DNA from: Pseudaestuariivita sp.
Lineage (GTDB): Bacteria; Pseudomonadota; Alphaproteobacteria; Rhodobacterales; Rhodobacteraceae
DNA: 6,127 nt
Direction: 5' to 3'
Assembly: GCA_020629995.1 (NCBI GenBank)
Contig: JAHDCH010000169.1
Span: 1 to 6,127 of the forward strand
Under the pieces are notes generated by a model. It saw nothing but the letters and a program-made list of their open reading frames with translations. It was not told where the DNA came from and searched no databases. Both the position numbers and the translations under genes were made by a program. The stretch's first letter is position 1. Each line of letters starts with the position of its first letter. Of the stretch, positions 1-5,259 are shown in pieces.

Positions 1-103
1 TGATCTGCGCCTGGCTGGTGGGCACTTCGGCCCAGCGCGTCTCTTGCGCGGCGGCAGGCAAGGTCAGGAACAGGCTCAGAAGACAGGAAATGAGGGCTCG
101 CAT
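1..103 (-). CDS. Exported protein, N-terminal 34 codons only; probable Do/DegP-type serine protease (partial)
   Basis: The reading frame starts at ATG 103-101 and runs off the window at base 1. The visible residues are a clean Sec signal peptide: MRA, a hydrophobic core (about residues 4-15, LISCLLSLFLTL), then PAAAQ with likely cleavage after AAA or AAAQ. The mature start ETRWAEVPTSQAQI follows. Identification as a Do-family periplasmic endopeptidase is an inference. It rests on recollection that roseobacter DegP/DegQ proteins begin with a 'VP-S-x-x-I' stretch before the protease domain, and that such a gene commonly lies downstream of rplQ in this group. No catalytic residue is inside the window, so any other periplasmic protein remains possible. 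There is no clear Shine-Dalgarno sequence just before the ATG; the nearest purine run (AAGGA) is over 20 nt upstream. The gene lies beyond the rplQ terminator and so should have its own promoter. Confidence 0.6.
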   Translation of the reverse strand, partial: MRALISCLLSLFLTLPAAAQETRWAEVPTSQAQI

Positions 104-503
104 AGCCCATGATATGCGGGCCGCGTCCTTCGATTGCAATGGCCGCTCTTGATGCCCCCGGGGGCGCCGCCCCGTTTGCCCGGCCAAGAGAAGGACACCT
201 TGTGGCTGGACACCGCAGATGCCTCGCTGGGAAAAAGTCGACACCCCGGCACAGGCAGCAAGCTGTAGAAAGACCGCTTTGCAGGAAAATTGCCGACTGC
301 CGCGATTTGAATGTTCAGGTCGGCAGGTCCGGGTCATTCCGGTGGAGTTATGCCCCAGCATCTCGATGTGCTGCGGTGCGCGATGCGCCAGACGGCCAAC
401 AGACGCCCCACGTGCTGCCCGTTTACCCGGTGGGTTCGATTACACCACGGACTGAAGACGCACTGGACGAGGCGGTCCAGGCAACCTGCAAGACCCTTGC
501 ATG
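104..503. other. Gene-free intergenic region of about 400 bp
   Basis: No reading frame here resembles a known protein, and those that stay open on either strand show no convincing ribosome site. It separates the rplQ terminator from the exported-protein gene. Small structures seen are a perfect 12-bp palindrome GCCCCCGGGGGC (154-165), a 7-bp inverted repeat TGCCGAC/GTCGGCA (291-297 and 319-325), and a 6-bp hairpin TGCAAG-acc-CTTGCA (487-501) beside the terminator. None has a recognisable function. A small RNA or decayed gene cannot be excluded. Confidence 0.6.
109..139 (-). promoter_or_regulatory. Weak candidate promoter for the exported-protein gene, implying a nearly leaderless mRNA
   Basis: On the minus strand TTGCAA (139-134) is followed after 19 nt by TATCAT (114-109), a five-of-six match to the sigma-70 -10 box. 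The start codon lies only 5 nt after the -10 box, so transcription would begin at or next to the ATG. That agrees with the missing Shine-Dalgarno. The spacer is longer than the ideal 17 and the -35 match is modest, so this may be chance. Confidence 0.2.
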
Positions 504-539
504 AAAAAGGCCCCCGCGCGGGTCAGCGTGGGGGCCTTT
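504..539 (-). terminator. Intrinsic terminator of the rpsM-rpsK-rpoA-rplQ operon
   Basis: A 14-position stem pairs 506-519 with 526-539 around the 6-nt loop 520-525. Only 516/529 fails Watson-Crick pairing. Read on the minus strand, the GC-rich stem is followed directly by a run of five T (508-504). It starts 25 bp after the rplQ stop codon, where the operon should end. Confidence 0.9.
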
Positions 540-564
540 GCGATTTGGGTCGTGCTGGGGCGAC

Positions 565-990
565 TTATTCGTCGTCGGCCAGCTCCTGTTCGGCGGCGAC
601 GCGGGCCTTGTCGGCTGCGCCTTTTGCGTCGACGTCGCGGTCGACAAATTCGATGATCGCCATGGGCGCCATGTCACCATAGCGGAAGCCCGCTTTCATG
701 ATGCGGATGTATCCGCCCTGACGCTCTGCGTAGCGGGGGCCAAGCACGTCGAACAGCTTGGTGACGTACTGGTCTTCTTTCAGCTGCGCTGCGGCCTGGC
801 GGCGCGCGTGCAGGTCACCGCGTTTGCCAAGGGTGATCAGCTTTTCCACGATGGGGCGCAGTTCCTTGGCCTTGGGCAGGGTGGTTTTGATCTGCTCATG
901 TTCGATGAGCGAGCCGGCCATGTTGGCCCACAGAGCCTTACGGTGTTCGTGGGTCCGGTTCAGGCGGCGGTATCCGCGAGCGTGACGCAT
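565..990 (-). CDS. rplQ: 50S ribosomal protein L17
   Basis: This 141-residue protein is bacterial L17, a component of the large subunit near the peptide exit tunnel. Family landmarks are visible: the basic N-terminus [20 protein letters not shown] (1-20), the [20 protein letters not shown] stretch (about 34-53), and GGYIRI (92-97) in the second half. It is somewhat longer than E. coli L17 (about 127 residues) because of an Ala/Glu/Asp-rich tail (about 118-141), as is usual in alphaproteobacteria. ATG 990-988 has a good ribosome site, GGAGAG (1001-996), 5 nt upstream. It is the last gene of the rpsM-rplQ unit, 170 bp after rpoA, and is followed by the strong terminator at 504-539. The unusually wide spacing to rpoA holds a REP-like repeat pair. 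Confidence 0.97.
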   Translation of the reverse strand: MRHARGYRRLNRTHEHRKALWANMAGSLIEHEQIKTTLPKAKELRPIVEKLITLGKRGDLHARRQAAAQLKEDQYVTKLFDVLGPRYAERQGGYIRIMKAGFRYGDMAPMAIIEFVDRDVDAKGAADKARVAAEQELADDE

Positions 991-1088
991 TGTATCTCTC
1001 CAATTCAGGTGCCCTCTACGGGCGTTTTTGCTTTGTCTGGCCGGCGATGCGTGTCACCGGCTCTCCTTGGGGCGGATGCCCGGGGCAA

Positions 1089-1151
1089 GATGGGTGACGA
1101 GCACCCATCCTACGTTTGGTAGCGCGGGTAGGATGGGTGCTTGCACCCATC
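1089..1151. repeat. REP-like palindromic doublet between rpoA and rplQ
   Basis: Two small palindromes lie head to head. The first is GATGGGTG (1089-1096) / CACCCATC (1102-1109) with a 5-nt loop. The second is GATGGGTGC (1132-1140) / GCACCCATC (1143-1151) with a 2-nt loop. The inner arms also pair perfectly over 13 bp: GCACCCATCCTAC (1101-1113) with GTAGGATGGGTGC (1128-1140), around a 14-nt spacer. Thus either two short hairpins or one long one can form in the mRNA. No T run follows on either strand, so it is not an intrinsic terminator. The form resembles dispersed intergenic REP elements; I recall GTAGGATGGGTGC-type repeats in Rhodobacteraceae genomes but cannot check copy number here. Confidence 0.75.
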
Positions 1152-1160
1152 TCCCCTCAA

Positions 1161-2177
1161 TCAGAACGAATCTTCGAACTTCTTGGCCAGGTCTTCGATA
1201 TTGTCGGGCGGCCAATCTTCGACATCCATGCCAAGGTGCAGGCCCATGCCCGACAGCACTTCCTTGATCTCGTTCAAGGACTTGCGGCCAAAGTTCGGCG
1301 TGCGCAGCATCTCGGCTTCGGTCTTCTGGATCAGATCGCCGATGTAGACGATGTTGTCGTTCTTCAGGCAGTTCGCCGACCGGACCGACAGCTCCAGCTC
1401 GTCGACCTTCTTGAGAAGCAGCGGGTTGAATTCCAGCCCGTCGTCTTCCTGTGCGGCCGATGCGCTTTCGGGTTCGTCGAAGTTCACGAAGATCGACAGC
1501 TGGTCCTGCAGGATGCGCGCGGCAAAGGCCACGGCGTCGTCCGGCGTGATCGAGCCGTCGGTTTCGATCTTCATCGTCAGCTTGTCATAATCCAGCACCT
1601 GGCCCTCGCGGGTGGGCTGCACGTCATAGCTGACCTTTTTGACCGGCGAATAGATCGCGTCGATCGGGATCAGGCCGATGGGCGCATCTTCGGGCTTGTT
1701 CTTGTCCGCTGCGACATAGCCTTTGCCCGTGTCGACAGTCAGCTCCATGTACACATCCGCGCCTTCGTCGAGGTGGCAGATCACGTGCTCGCGGTTCAGA
1801 ACGTCGATGCCCGCGCTGACGGCGATGTCGCCTGCGGTCACAACGCTGGGACCCTTGGCCTGAATGGTCACGCGCTTGGGGCCTTCGACCTCCATGCGCA
1901 GGGCAACGCCCTTGAGGTTCAGGATGATGTCGGTGACATCTTCGCGCACGCCGGCCACGGACGAAAATTCGTGCAGCACATTGTCGATCTGCACGCTGGT
2001 GATGGCCGCGCCCTGCAGGCTCGACAACAGAACGCGCCGCAGCGCGTTGCCCAGGGTCAGGCCAAAGCCCCGCTCGAGCGGTTCAGCCATGACCGTTGCC
2101 TGACGCATCGGGTCGTTGCCCGGTTTCACGTCCAGCTGTGTCGGCTTGATCAGCTCGGCCCAGTTTTTATGGATCAT
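1161..2177 (-). CDS. rpoA: DNA-directed RNA polymerase subunit alpha
   Basis: This 338-residue protein is full-length RpoA, the dimer that nucleates core RNA polymerase assembly and contacts UP elements and activators. The N-terminal assembly domain spans about 1-235, with the conserved [17 protein letters not shown] block (37-53). An acidic linker (about 236-248) leads to the C-terminal domain (about 249-320). That domain keeps the DNA-contact residues, each one number higher than in E. coli: R266, N269 and C270 in the SVRSANC stretch, then G297, K299 and S300 in [11 protein letters not shown]. The start ATG 2177-2175 has GGAGGG (2189-2184) 6 nt upstream. A short tail ([18 protein letters not shown]) closes the protein. 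It sits between rpsK and rplQ as in most alphaproteobacteria, with a stem-loop in the 102-bp gap before it that could tune its expression relative to the ribosomal proteins. Confidence 0.99.
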   Translation of the reverse strand: MIHKNWAELIKPTQLDVKPGNDPMRQATVMAEPLERGFGLTLGNALRRVLLSSLQGAAITSVQIDNVLHEFSSVAGVREDVTDIILNLKGVALRMEVEGPKRVTIQAKGPSVVTAGDIAVSAGIDVLNREHVICHLDEGADVYMELTVDTGKGYVAADKNKPEDAPIGLIPIDAIYSPVKKVSYDVQPTREGQVLDYDKLTMKIETDGSITPDDAVAFAARILQDQLSIFVNFDEPESASAAQEDDGLEFNPLLLKKVDELELSVRSANCLKNDNIVYIGDLIQKTEAEMLRTPNFGRKSLNEIKEVLSGMGLHLGMDVEDWPPDNIEDLAKKFEDSF

Positions 2178-2244
2178 CTTGTACCCTCCATTCCTGCGTC
2201 GCGCCGGGATCCAAGGCGTTCCGCTCCCGAGGTAGAAAAGATCA

Positions 2245-2268
2245 GGCGCGCCCCACGCGGGACGCGCC
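2245..2268 (-). promoter_or_regulatory. Intercistronic stem-loop between rpsK and rpoA (possible attenuator or mRNA-stability element)
   Basis: GGCGCG (2245-2250) pairs with CGCGCC (2263-2268), and CCC (2252-2254) with GGG (2259-2261). They are joined by a G-U pair on the transcript (2251/2262), giving a 10-bp, very GC-rich stem with a 4-nt loop. It begins 11 bp after the rpsK stop codon. On the minus strand a modest T run (2240-2237) follows after 4 nt, so it is terminator-like but weak. Partial termination or 3'-end protection is an inference. Confidence 0.5.
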
Positions 2269-2279
2269 GAAAAGAGTGC

Positions 2280-2669
2280 TTAGACGCGGCGGCGCTTCGG
2301 CGGGCGGCAGCCGTTGTGCGCAATCGGCGTCACGTCACGGATCGACGTGATGTTGAAGCCAACAGCAGCCAGTGCGCGCAGCGCCGATTCGCGGCCCGAA
2401 CCGGGGCCCTGCACTTCGACTTCCAGCGTCTTCACGCCGTGTTCCTGTGCTTTCTTGCCAGCATCCTCGGCTGCGATCTGGGCAGCGTAGGGCGTCGACT
2501 TGCGCGACCCCTTGAAGCCCATCGTGCCGGCCGACGACCATGCGATCGCGTTGCCCTGCACATCCGAGATGAGGATTTTGGTGTTGTTGAAGGACGAGTT
2601 CACATGCGCAACGCCAGCTGCGATGTTCTTGGAGACCTTCTTCTTACCGCGACGAGTATCACGTGCCAT
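2280..2669 (-). CDS. rpsK: 30S ribosomal protein S11
   Basis: This 129-residue protein is bacterial S11, which sits on the platform of the small subunit and helps shape the mRNA channel at the E site. The whole sequence follows the family: a basic N-terminus ([19 protein letters not shown]), the [20 protein letters not shown] segment (21-40), the [15 protein letters not shown] region (57-71) and the C-terminal [12 protein letters not shown] (118-129). That end includes the Asn119-Gly120 pair that is known in E. coli to form isoaspartate. The start ATG 2669-2667 is preceded by GGGAGGG (2684-2678) filling the 15-bp gap to the rpsM stop codon, so translation is probably coupled to rpsM. It ends at TAA 2282-2280, followed by a GC-rich stem-loop before rpoA. 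Confidence 0.99.
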   Translation of the reverse strand: MARDTRRGKKKVSKNIAAGVAHVNSSFNNTKILISDVQGNAIAWSSAGTMGFKGSRKSTPYAAQIAAEDAGKKAQEHGVKTLEVEVQGPGSGRESALRALAAVGFNITSIRDVTPIAHNGCRPPKRRRV

Positions 2670-2684
2670 AACGAACGCCCTCCC

Positions 2685-3053
2685 TTACTTCTTCTTGCCG
2701 GCGATGGGTTTCGCCGGGCCTTTGCGGGTGCGCGCGTTGGTGTGCGTGCGCTGGCCGCGAACGGGAAGGTTGCGGCGGTGGCGCAGGCCACGGTAGCAGC
2801 CCAGGTCCATCAGGCGTTTGATGTTCATCTGCACTTCGCGGCGCAGGTCGCCTTCGACGGTGTAGTTCGCGTCGATATGTTCACGAATTTGCAGGACTTC
2901 TGCGTCAGACAATTCGTTGACGCGGCGGGTCGACTCGATGCCAACGGCCTCGCAAATTGCCTTTGCCGAGGTGTGGCCGATGCCGGTGATGTATGTCAGC
3001 GCGATAGGCACACGCTTGCCAGTGGGGATATTGACCCCGGAGATACGAGCCAA
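2685..3053 (-). CDS. rpsM: 30S ribosomal protein S13, TTG start
   Basis: This 122-residue protein is bacterial S13, located in the head of the small subunit at the bridge to L5 and near the P-site tRNA. Landmarks are [10 protein letters not shown] at the N-terminus, the [13 protein letters not shown] helix-turn region (21-33), [16 protein letters not shown] (66-81), and the signature [19 protein letters not shown] (85-103) with a basic tail ending AGKKK. The start codon is TTG (3053-3051). The conserved Ala2-Arg3-Ile4 follow directly, a ribosome site AAAGGA (3067-3062) lies 8 nt upstream, and there is no suitable ATG near. Its usual upstream neighbour adk is here separated by csbD and a hydrolase gene, so rpsM appears to head its own transcript, with a promoter at about 3208-3236 and a leader of about 147 nt. 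Confidence 0.98.
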   Translation of the reverse strand: MARISGVNIPTGKRVPIALTYITGIGHTSAKAICEAVGIESTRRVNELSDAEVLQIREHIDANYTVEGDLRREVQMNIKRLMDLGCYRGLRHRRNLPVRGQRTHTNARTRKGPAKPIAGKKK

Positions 3054-3061
3054 AGCTTCGT

Positions 3062-3067
3062 TCCTTT
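3062..3067 (-). promoter_or_regulatory. Ribosome binding site that fixes the TTG start of rpsM
   Basis: AAAGGA on the minus strand lies 8 nt before TTG 3053-3051. No ATG or GTG at a fitting distance would preserve the conserved MARI N-terminus of S13, so this site and the protein family together decide the start. Confidence 0.75.
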
Positions 3068-3107
3068 CGTTGCGAGCCCGTCACGCCAGGCCCTTTTTTC
3101 ACAACCA

Positions 3108-3137
3108 AAGCCCGAGGCGGTTCAGCGCTTCGGGCTT
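3108..3137 (-). promoter_or_regulatory. Stem-loop in the rpsM leader
   Basis: AAGCCCGAGGCG (3108-3119) pairs with CGCTTCGGGCTT (3126-3137) over 12 positions around the loop GTTCAG (3120-3125); one pair (3116/3129) is not Watson-Crick. In the minus-strand transcript the first arm contains AGCCCG, which could instead pair with a second CGGGCT nearer the ribosome site (plus 3075-3080). The leader could therefore take two forms. No long T run follows, so it is not a simple terminator. A role in ribosomal-protein feedback is only a possibility; no known leader motif is recognised. Confidence 0.5.
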
Positions 3138-3207
3138 CACGATGTCTAGGTGATCCGCACCGCCCTCGCGAATGGGCGACACAATCGATTCTCGTTAGAG
3201 ATACGGG

Positions 3208-3236
3208 CAGATAGGGCCTCGGGCGCGGTGCGTCAA
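3208..3236 (-). promoter_or_regulatory. Candidate sigma-70 promoter for rpsM-rpsK-rpoA-rplQ
   Basis: On the minus strand TTGACG (3236-3231) is separated by exactly 17 nt from TATCTG (3213-3208). The -35 box matches five of six consensus bases; the -10 box matches only its TAT. It lies in the gap right after the hydrolase stop codon (3243-3241), which is where a new promoter is needed. Transcription would begin near 3201, giving a leader of about 147 nt before rpsM. Confidence 0.5.
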
Positions 3237-3240
3237 GGGG

Positions 3241-4305
3241 TCACTGGCCTTCCCCGCCCGGGCGCAGCGCATCGGTCAGAAAATCTCCGATCACAGCCTT
3301 CATTTCGGCGTGGATCTCGGCCCGCGGCTTGGCTCCTGTATCTGCACAAATATTCTCTTCGCCCACGACGCCAATGACGATCCAGCCCAGCGTCGCACAT
3401 TCCGCCAGAAAGCTGAAATGATCGTGCGGCCCGTCCACCGCATAATACCGCGCACCCGCCACGCGATCGGCCACGGGCCTCGCGCTTACCGCAAGCGGCA
3501 CGTTCGGCCCACCAAGGTTGATCGCAAGCAGCGGATGGTCCGCGCCCGCCTCATCGCCAAGCGCGGGAACCTGCGCGGGATCGACCAGAACCGTCACGCC
3601 AATACGCGGGTCGCTCATATCCTGCTGGTACATCTCTGCGTCAGCCTGGGCGTGATCGACCCCGGCCTTGGCCGTCCAGCTGCAATCGGCCTGCTCGGGG
3701 TTCTCGGCGCAGTAGGTGAGAAACCTGTCCTTGTCGAAGCGGAAGCCCGACAAACCCATCGCCGTCGCCCCGCCCAGCGAAAAGCCAACCACCGCCACCC
3801 GCTTCATATCCGCGCTGGCGCCGAGCGTCTCGGTCACATGAGTCAGCGCGGCGGTCACATCCATGGCCGGGTCCGGCACATTCAGCAGTTGCGCCGGATC
3901 GCTGTCGCCCGAGGTCGCCCCCGGGTGATTGGCCCCGACAACGATCATCCCCCGGCGCGCCAGCTCTGCCGCGATCCAGCTGAGGCGCGGTGCGTTCCCG
4001 CCTGACCCATGGATCAGCGCCACCACCGGATGCGCGCCCGGTGCCAAGGCCGCATCGCGCAGCACATGCTCGCCAAAGAACAAACCGTTTTGTCCGACAA
4101 GTTCCGGCATGCCGCCCGGCTGCGGCGGATACCAGATGTGCAGCGGCAAGGGCACGTCCCGGTGCGGCACATCAATCTGCGCCTCGGCGTAGCCGGGCAC
4201 GATATCGGGCACAGGTCGTTCATAGGTATCAAGCTGCGTTGCAACCAGCAGCAGCACACCCACAAAGGCGGCCACACCAATACATCCGATCAAAATACGT
4301 CGCAT
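3241..4305 (-). CDS. Alpha/beta hydrolase, predicted dienelactone hydrolase/PAF-acetylhydrolase-like, membrane-anchored or exported
   Basis: This 354-residue protein begins with MRR and a hydrophobic segment (about residues 4-23), either an uncleaved anchor or a signal peptide, placing the enzyme on the periplasmic side. The alpha/beta-hydrolase fold is shown by HGSGG (99-103), the likely oxyanion-hole turn. The nucleophile elbow GFSLGG (174-179) carries Ser176. Candidate acid residue is Asp242 in VLVDPA, and the catalytic histidine is probably His296 in DGPHDHFSFL, with His294 the alternative. This motif set matches the COG4188-type predicted dienelactone hydrolases, which hydrolyse esters; the substrate is unknown. 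ATG 4305-4303 is chosen because GGAG lies 6 nt upstream and the anchor follows directly. A longer frame from TTG 4356 would run through the terminator. Its position between csbD and rpsM interrupts a normally conserved ribosomal cluster, and it does not look functionally tied to its neighbours. Confidence 0.88.
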   Translation of the reverse strand: MRRILIGCIGVAAFVGVLLLVATQLDTYERPVPDIVPGYAEAQIDVPHRDVPLPLHIWYPPQPGGMPELVGQNGLFFGEHVLRDAALAPGAHPVVALIHGSGGNAPRLSWIAAELARRGMIVVGANHPGATSGDSDPAQLLNVPDPAMDVTAALTHVTETLGASADMKRVAVVGFSLGGATAMGLSGFRFDKDRFLTYCAENPEQADCSWTAKAGVDHAQADAEMYQQDMSDPRIGVTVLVDPAQVPALGDEAGADHPLLAINLGGPNVPLAVSARPVADRVAGARYYAVDGPHDHFSFLAECATLGWIVIGVVGEENICADTGAKPRAEIHAEMKAVIGDFLTDALRPGGEGQ

Positions 4306-4311
4306 AAATTG

Positions 4312-4315
4312 CTCC
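4312..4315 (-). promoter_or_regulatory. Ribosome binding site deciding the hydrolase start
   Basis: GGAG on the minus strand sits 6 nt before ATG 4305-4303, favouring this start over the upstream in-frame TTG at 4356, which lies inside the terminator hairpin. Confidence 0.65.
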
Positions 4316-4327
4316 ACCGCCGGTTGC

Positions 4328-4362
4328 AAAAAAGGGGCTGCGGCATCTGCCGTCAACCCCTT
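4328..4362 (-). terminator. Intrinsic terminator after csbD
   Basis: On the minus strand AAGGGG (4362-4357) pairs with CCCCTT (4337-4332). An inner stem CGGCA (4352-4348) pairs with TGCCG (4345-4341). An internal loop separates the stems, and a run of six T (4333-4328) closes the structure. The hairpin begins 30 bp beyond the csbD stop codon. Only 22 bp separate the T run from the hydrolase ATG, so the hydrolase may depend on read-through. Confidence 0.7.
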
Positions 4363-4392
4363 CTTCCCGATGCGCGGTGGCGCGATCGTGGA

Positions 4393-4590
4393 TCAGTGTT
4401 TCGCGACCCACTTGTCGACTTCTTGCTCGGCCTCATCTTTGGCCTTGCCGTACTTTTCCTGCACGAGACCCACGAGCTTGTCGCGGTTGCCTGCGGCCTG
4501 GTCGACCTCATCGTCGGTGAGCTTGCCCCACTGGGCCTGCACGTCACCTTTGAGCTGTTTCCACTGGCCTTGGATCTGGTCCCAATTCAT
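4393..4590 (-). CDS. CsbD family stress-response protein
   Basis: This is a 65-residue, highly charged, soluble protein of the CsbD family (named after a sigma-B controlled Bacillus gene), small helical proteins often induced in general stress; the molecular role is not established. The family pattern is plain: MNWDQIQGQWKQLKGDVQAQ (1-20), then WGKLTDDEVDQAAGNRDKLV (21-40), then a second helical half QEKYGKAKDEAEQEVDKW (44-61). Length is typical. ATG 4590-4588 is chosen over an upstream in-frame ATG at 4638 because AAGGAG (4603-4598) lies 7 nt before it and family members begin MNWD. The gene lies 62 bp after adk and has its own candidate EcfG-type promoter in that gap and a terminator after it, so it looks like an independent stress gene placed inside the secY-adk-rpsM neighbourhood. 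Confidence 0.93.
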   Translation of the reverse strand: MNWDQIQGQWKQLKGDVQAQWGKLTDDEVDQAAGNRDKLVGLVQEKYGKAKDEAEQEVDKWVAKH

Positions 4591-4597
4591 CTTGCGT

Positions 4598-4603
4598 CTC
4601 CTT
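4598..4603 (-). promoter_or_regulatory. Ribosome binding site deciding the csbD start
   Basis: AAGGAG on the minus strand, a near-ideal Shine-Dalgarno sequence, lies 7 nt before ATG 4590-4588. It rules out the longer frame that would begin at 4638. Confidence 0.85.
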
Positions 4604-4622
4604 CGAGGTTGCTTGCAGACAC

Positions 4623-4647
4623 AACCCCTCAGGCGCACAGATGTTCC
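4623..4647 (-). promoter_or_regulatory. Candidate EcfG-type general-stress promoter of csbD (GGAAC-N16-GGTT)
   Basis: On the minus strand GGAAC (4647-4643) is followed after 16 nt by GGTT (4626-4623). The alphaproteobacterial EcfG/SigT general stress sigma factor recognises GGAAC-N16/17-CGTT, so nine bases are compared and eight agree, with correct spacing. Transcription would begin near 4616, leaving a leader of about 26 nt that contains the AAGGAG ribosome site. The whole element fits in the 62-bp adk-csbD gap and precedes a stress-family gene. Many Rhodobacterales are thought to lack EcfG, which lowers certainty. Confidence 0.55.
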
Positions 4648-4652
4648 GAGCT

Positions 4653-5228
4653 TTAGCCGAGGATCGCGGCGATCTCGGATTTGACCTCGTCGATCGTCCC
4701 CAGCCCGTCGACCGATTTCAGATCGCCCTTGGCATAGTAATAGCCGATCAGCGGCGAGGTCTTTTTGTAATATTCCATCAGCCGGGTCTTCATGCTTTCG
4801 GCATTGTCGTCGGCGCGCGGCGTCTTGCCTGCTGCGACAGCCTCGGCTGCGCGGTTCACAACCCGTTCGACCAGCACGTCGTCATTGACCCGCATCTCGA
4901 TCACGGCATCAAGGCCCTGCCCCACATCCGCCAGCAGGTCCGCCAGCGCGTCGGCCTGCGCCAGTGTGCGCGGGAACCCGTCAAAGATGAAACCGCCGCC
5001 CGAGGGGCCTTGCAGCTTTTCGCGGATCAGGCCGATGACGATCTCGTCCGTGACCAGTTCGCCCGCATCCATGATCGCGGCAACCTTCAGGCCCATTTCC
5101 GTGCCCGACGTGCGTGCCTCGCGCAGCATGTCGCCGGTACTCAGCTGGATCATGTCGCGCCCGTCCACCAGGATTTGCGCCTGCGTGCCTTTGCCGGCGC
5201 CCGGTGGCCCCAGAAGAATGATGTTCAT
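4653..5228 (-). CDS. adk: Adenylate kinase, short-LID form
   Basis: This 191-residue cytoplasmic enzyme catalyses ATP + AMP = 2 ADP. Landmarks are the P-loop GPPGAGKG (7-14) with Lys13, the AMP-binding LSTGDMLR (29-36) with Arg36, and the DGFPRT motif (83-88) with Arg87. The LID-side arginines are R122, R126, R138 in PRADDN and R149. It lacks the long, often zinc-binding LID insertion of E. coli-type enzymes (about 214 residues). Instead a short segment [11 protein letters not shown] (127-137), slightly longer than in eukaryotic AK1, spans this place. ATG 5228-5226 is chosen because the protein then begins [10 protein letters not shown], the family N-terminus, and a G-rich ribosome site (AAGGGGGG, 5242-5235) lies 6 nt upstream; a longer frame from 5309 would overlap secY. 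It follows secY by 31 bp, as in many bacteria, and is probably cotranscribed with it. Confidence 0.97.
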   Translation of the reverse strand: MNIILLGPPGAGKGTQAQILVDGRDMIQLSTGDMLREARTSGTEMGLKVAAIMDAGELVTDEIVIGLIREKLQGPSGGGFIFDGFPRTLAQADALADLLADVGQGLDAVIEMRVNDDVLVERVVNRAAEAVAAGKTPRADDNAESMKTRLMEYYKKTSPLIGYYYAKGDLKSVDGLGTIDEVKSEIAAILG

Positions 5229-5259
5229 GGTTGTCCCCCCTTGGACGCGGCCGCCGCCT

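Noticed and set aside
432..455. GGTTCGATTACACCA-like string resembling the T-arm and acceptor end of a tRNA
   Set aside because: The flanking bases do not form a proper 5-bp T-stem, and no D-arm, anticodon arm or matching acceptor strand is found upstream.
109..504. A 131-codon plus-strand frame in the intergenic gap
   Set aside because: No similarity to any family I recognise, no clear ribosome site, and it runs into the rplQ terminator hairpin. High-GC DNA gives such frames by chance.
1011..1029. GCCC-tctac-GGGC followed by five T on the plus strand, terminator-like
   Set aside because: The stem is only 4 bp and on the strand opposite to all transcription here; there is no plus-strand gene to terminate.
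1116..3149. A 677-codon open frame on the plus strand covering rpoA, rpsK and rpsM in antisense
   Set aside because: It is opposite three certain, highly conserved genes. Its content is rich in Arg, Ala, His, Val and Asp, as expected for an antisense frame of high-GC codons, with no recognisable domain. Lack of stop codons there is explained by codon bias.
4354..4356. Upstream TTG as the start of the hydrolase
   Set aside because: It lies within the terminator hairpin, and the downstream ATG at 4305 has a good ribosome site directly before the hydrophobic anchor.
4636..4638. Upstream ATG as the start of the CsbD protein
   Set aside because: It would add 16 basic, cysteine-containing residues unlike the family and would lie inside the candidate promoter; the ATG at 4590 has AAGGAG at ideal distance.
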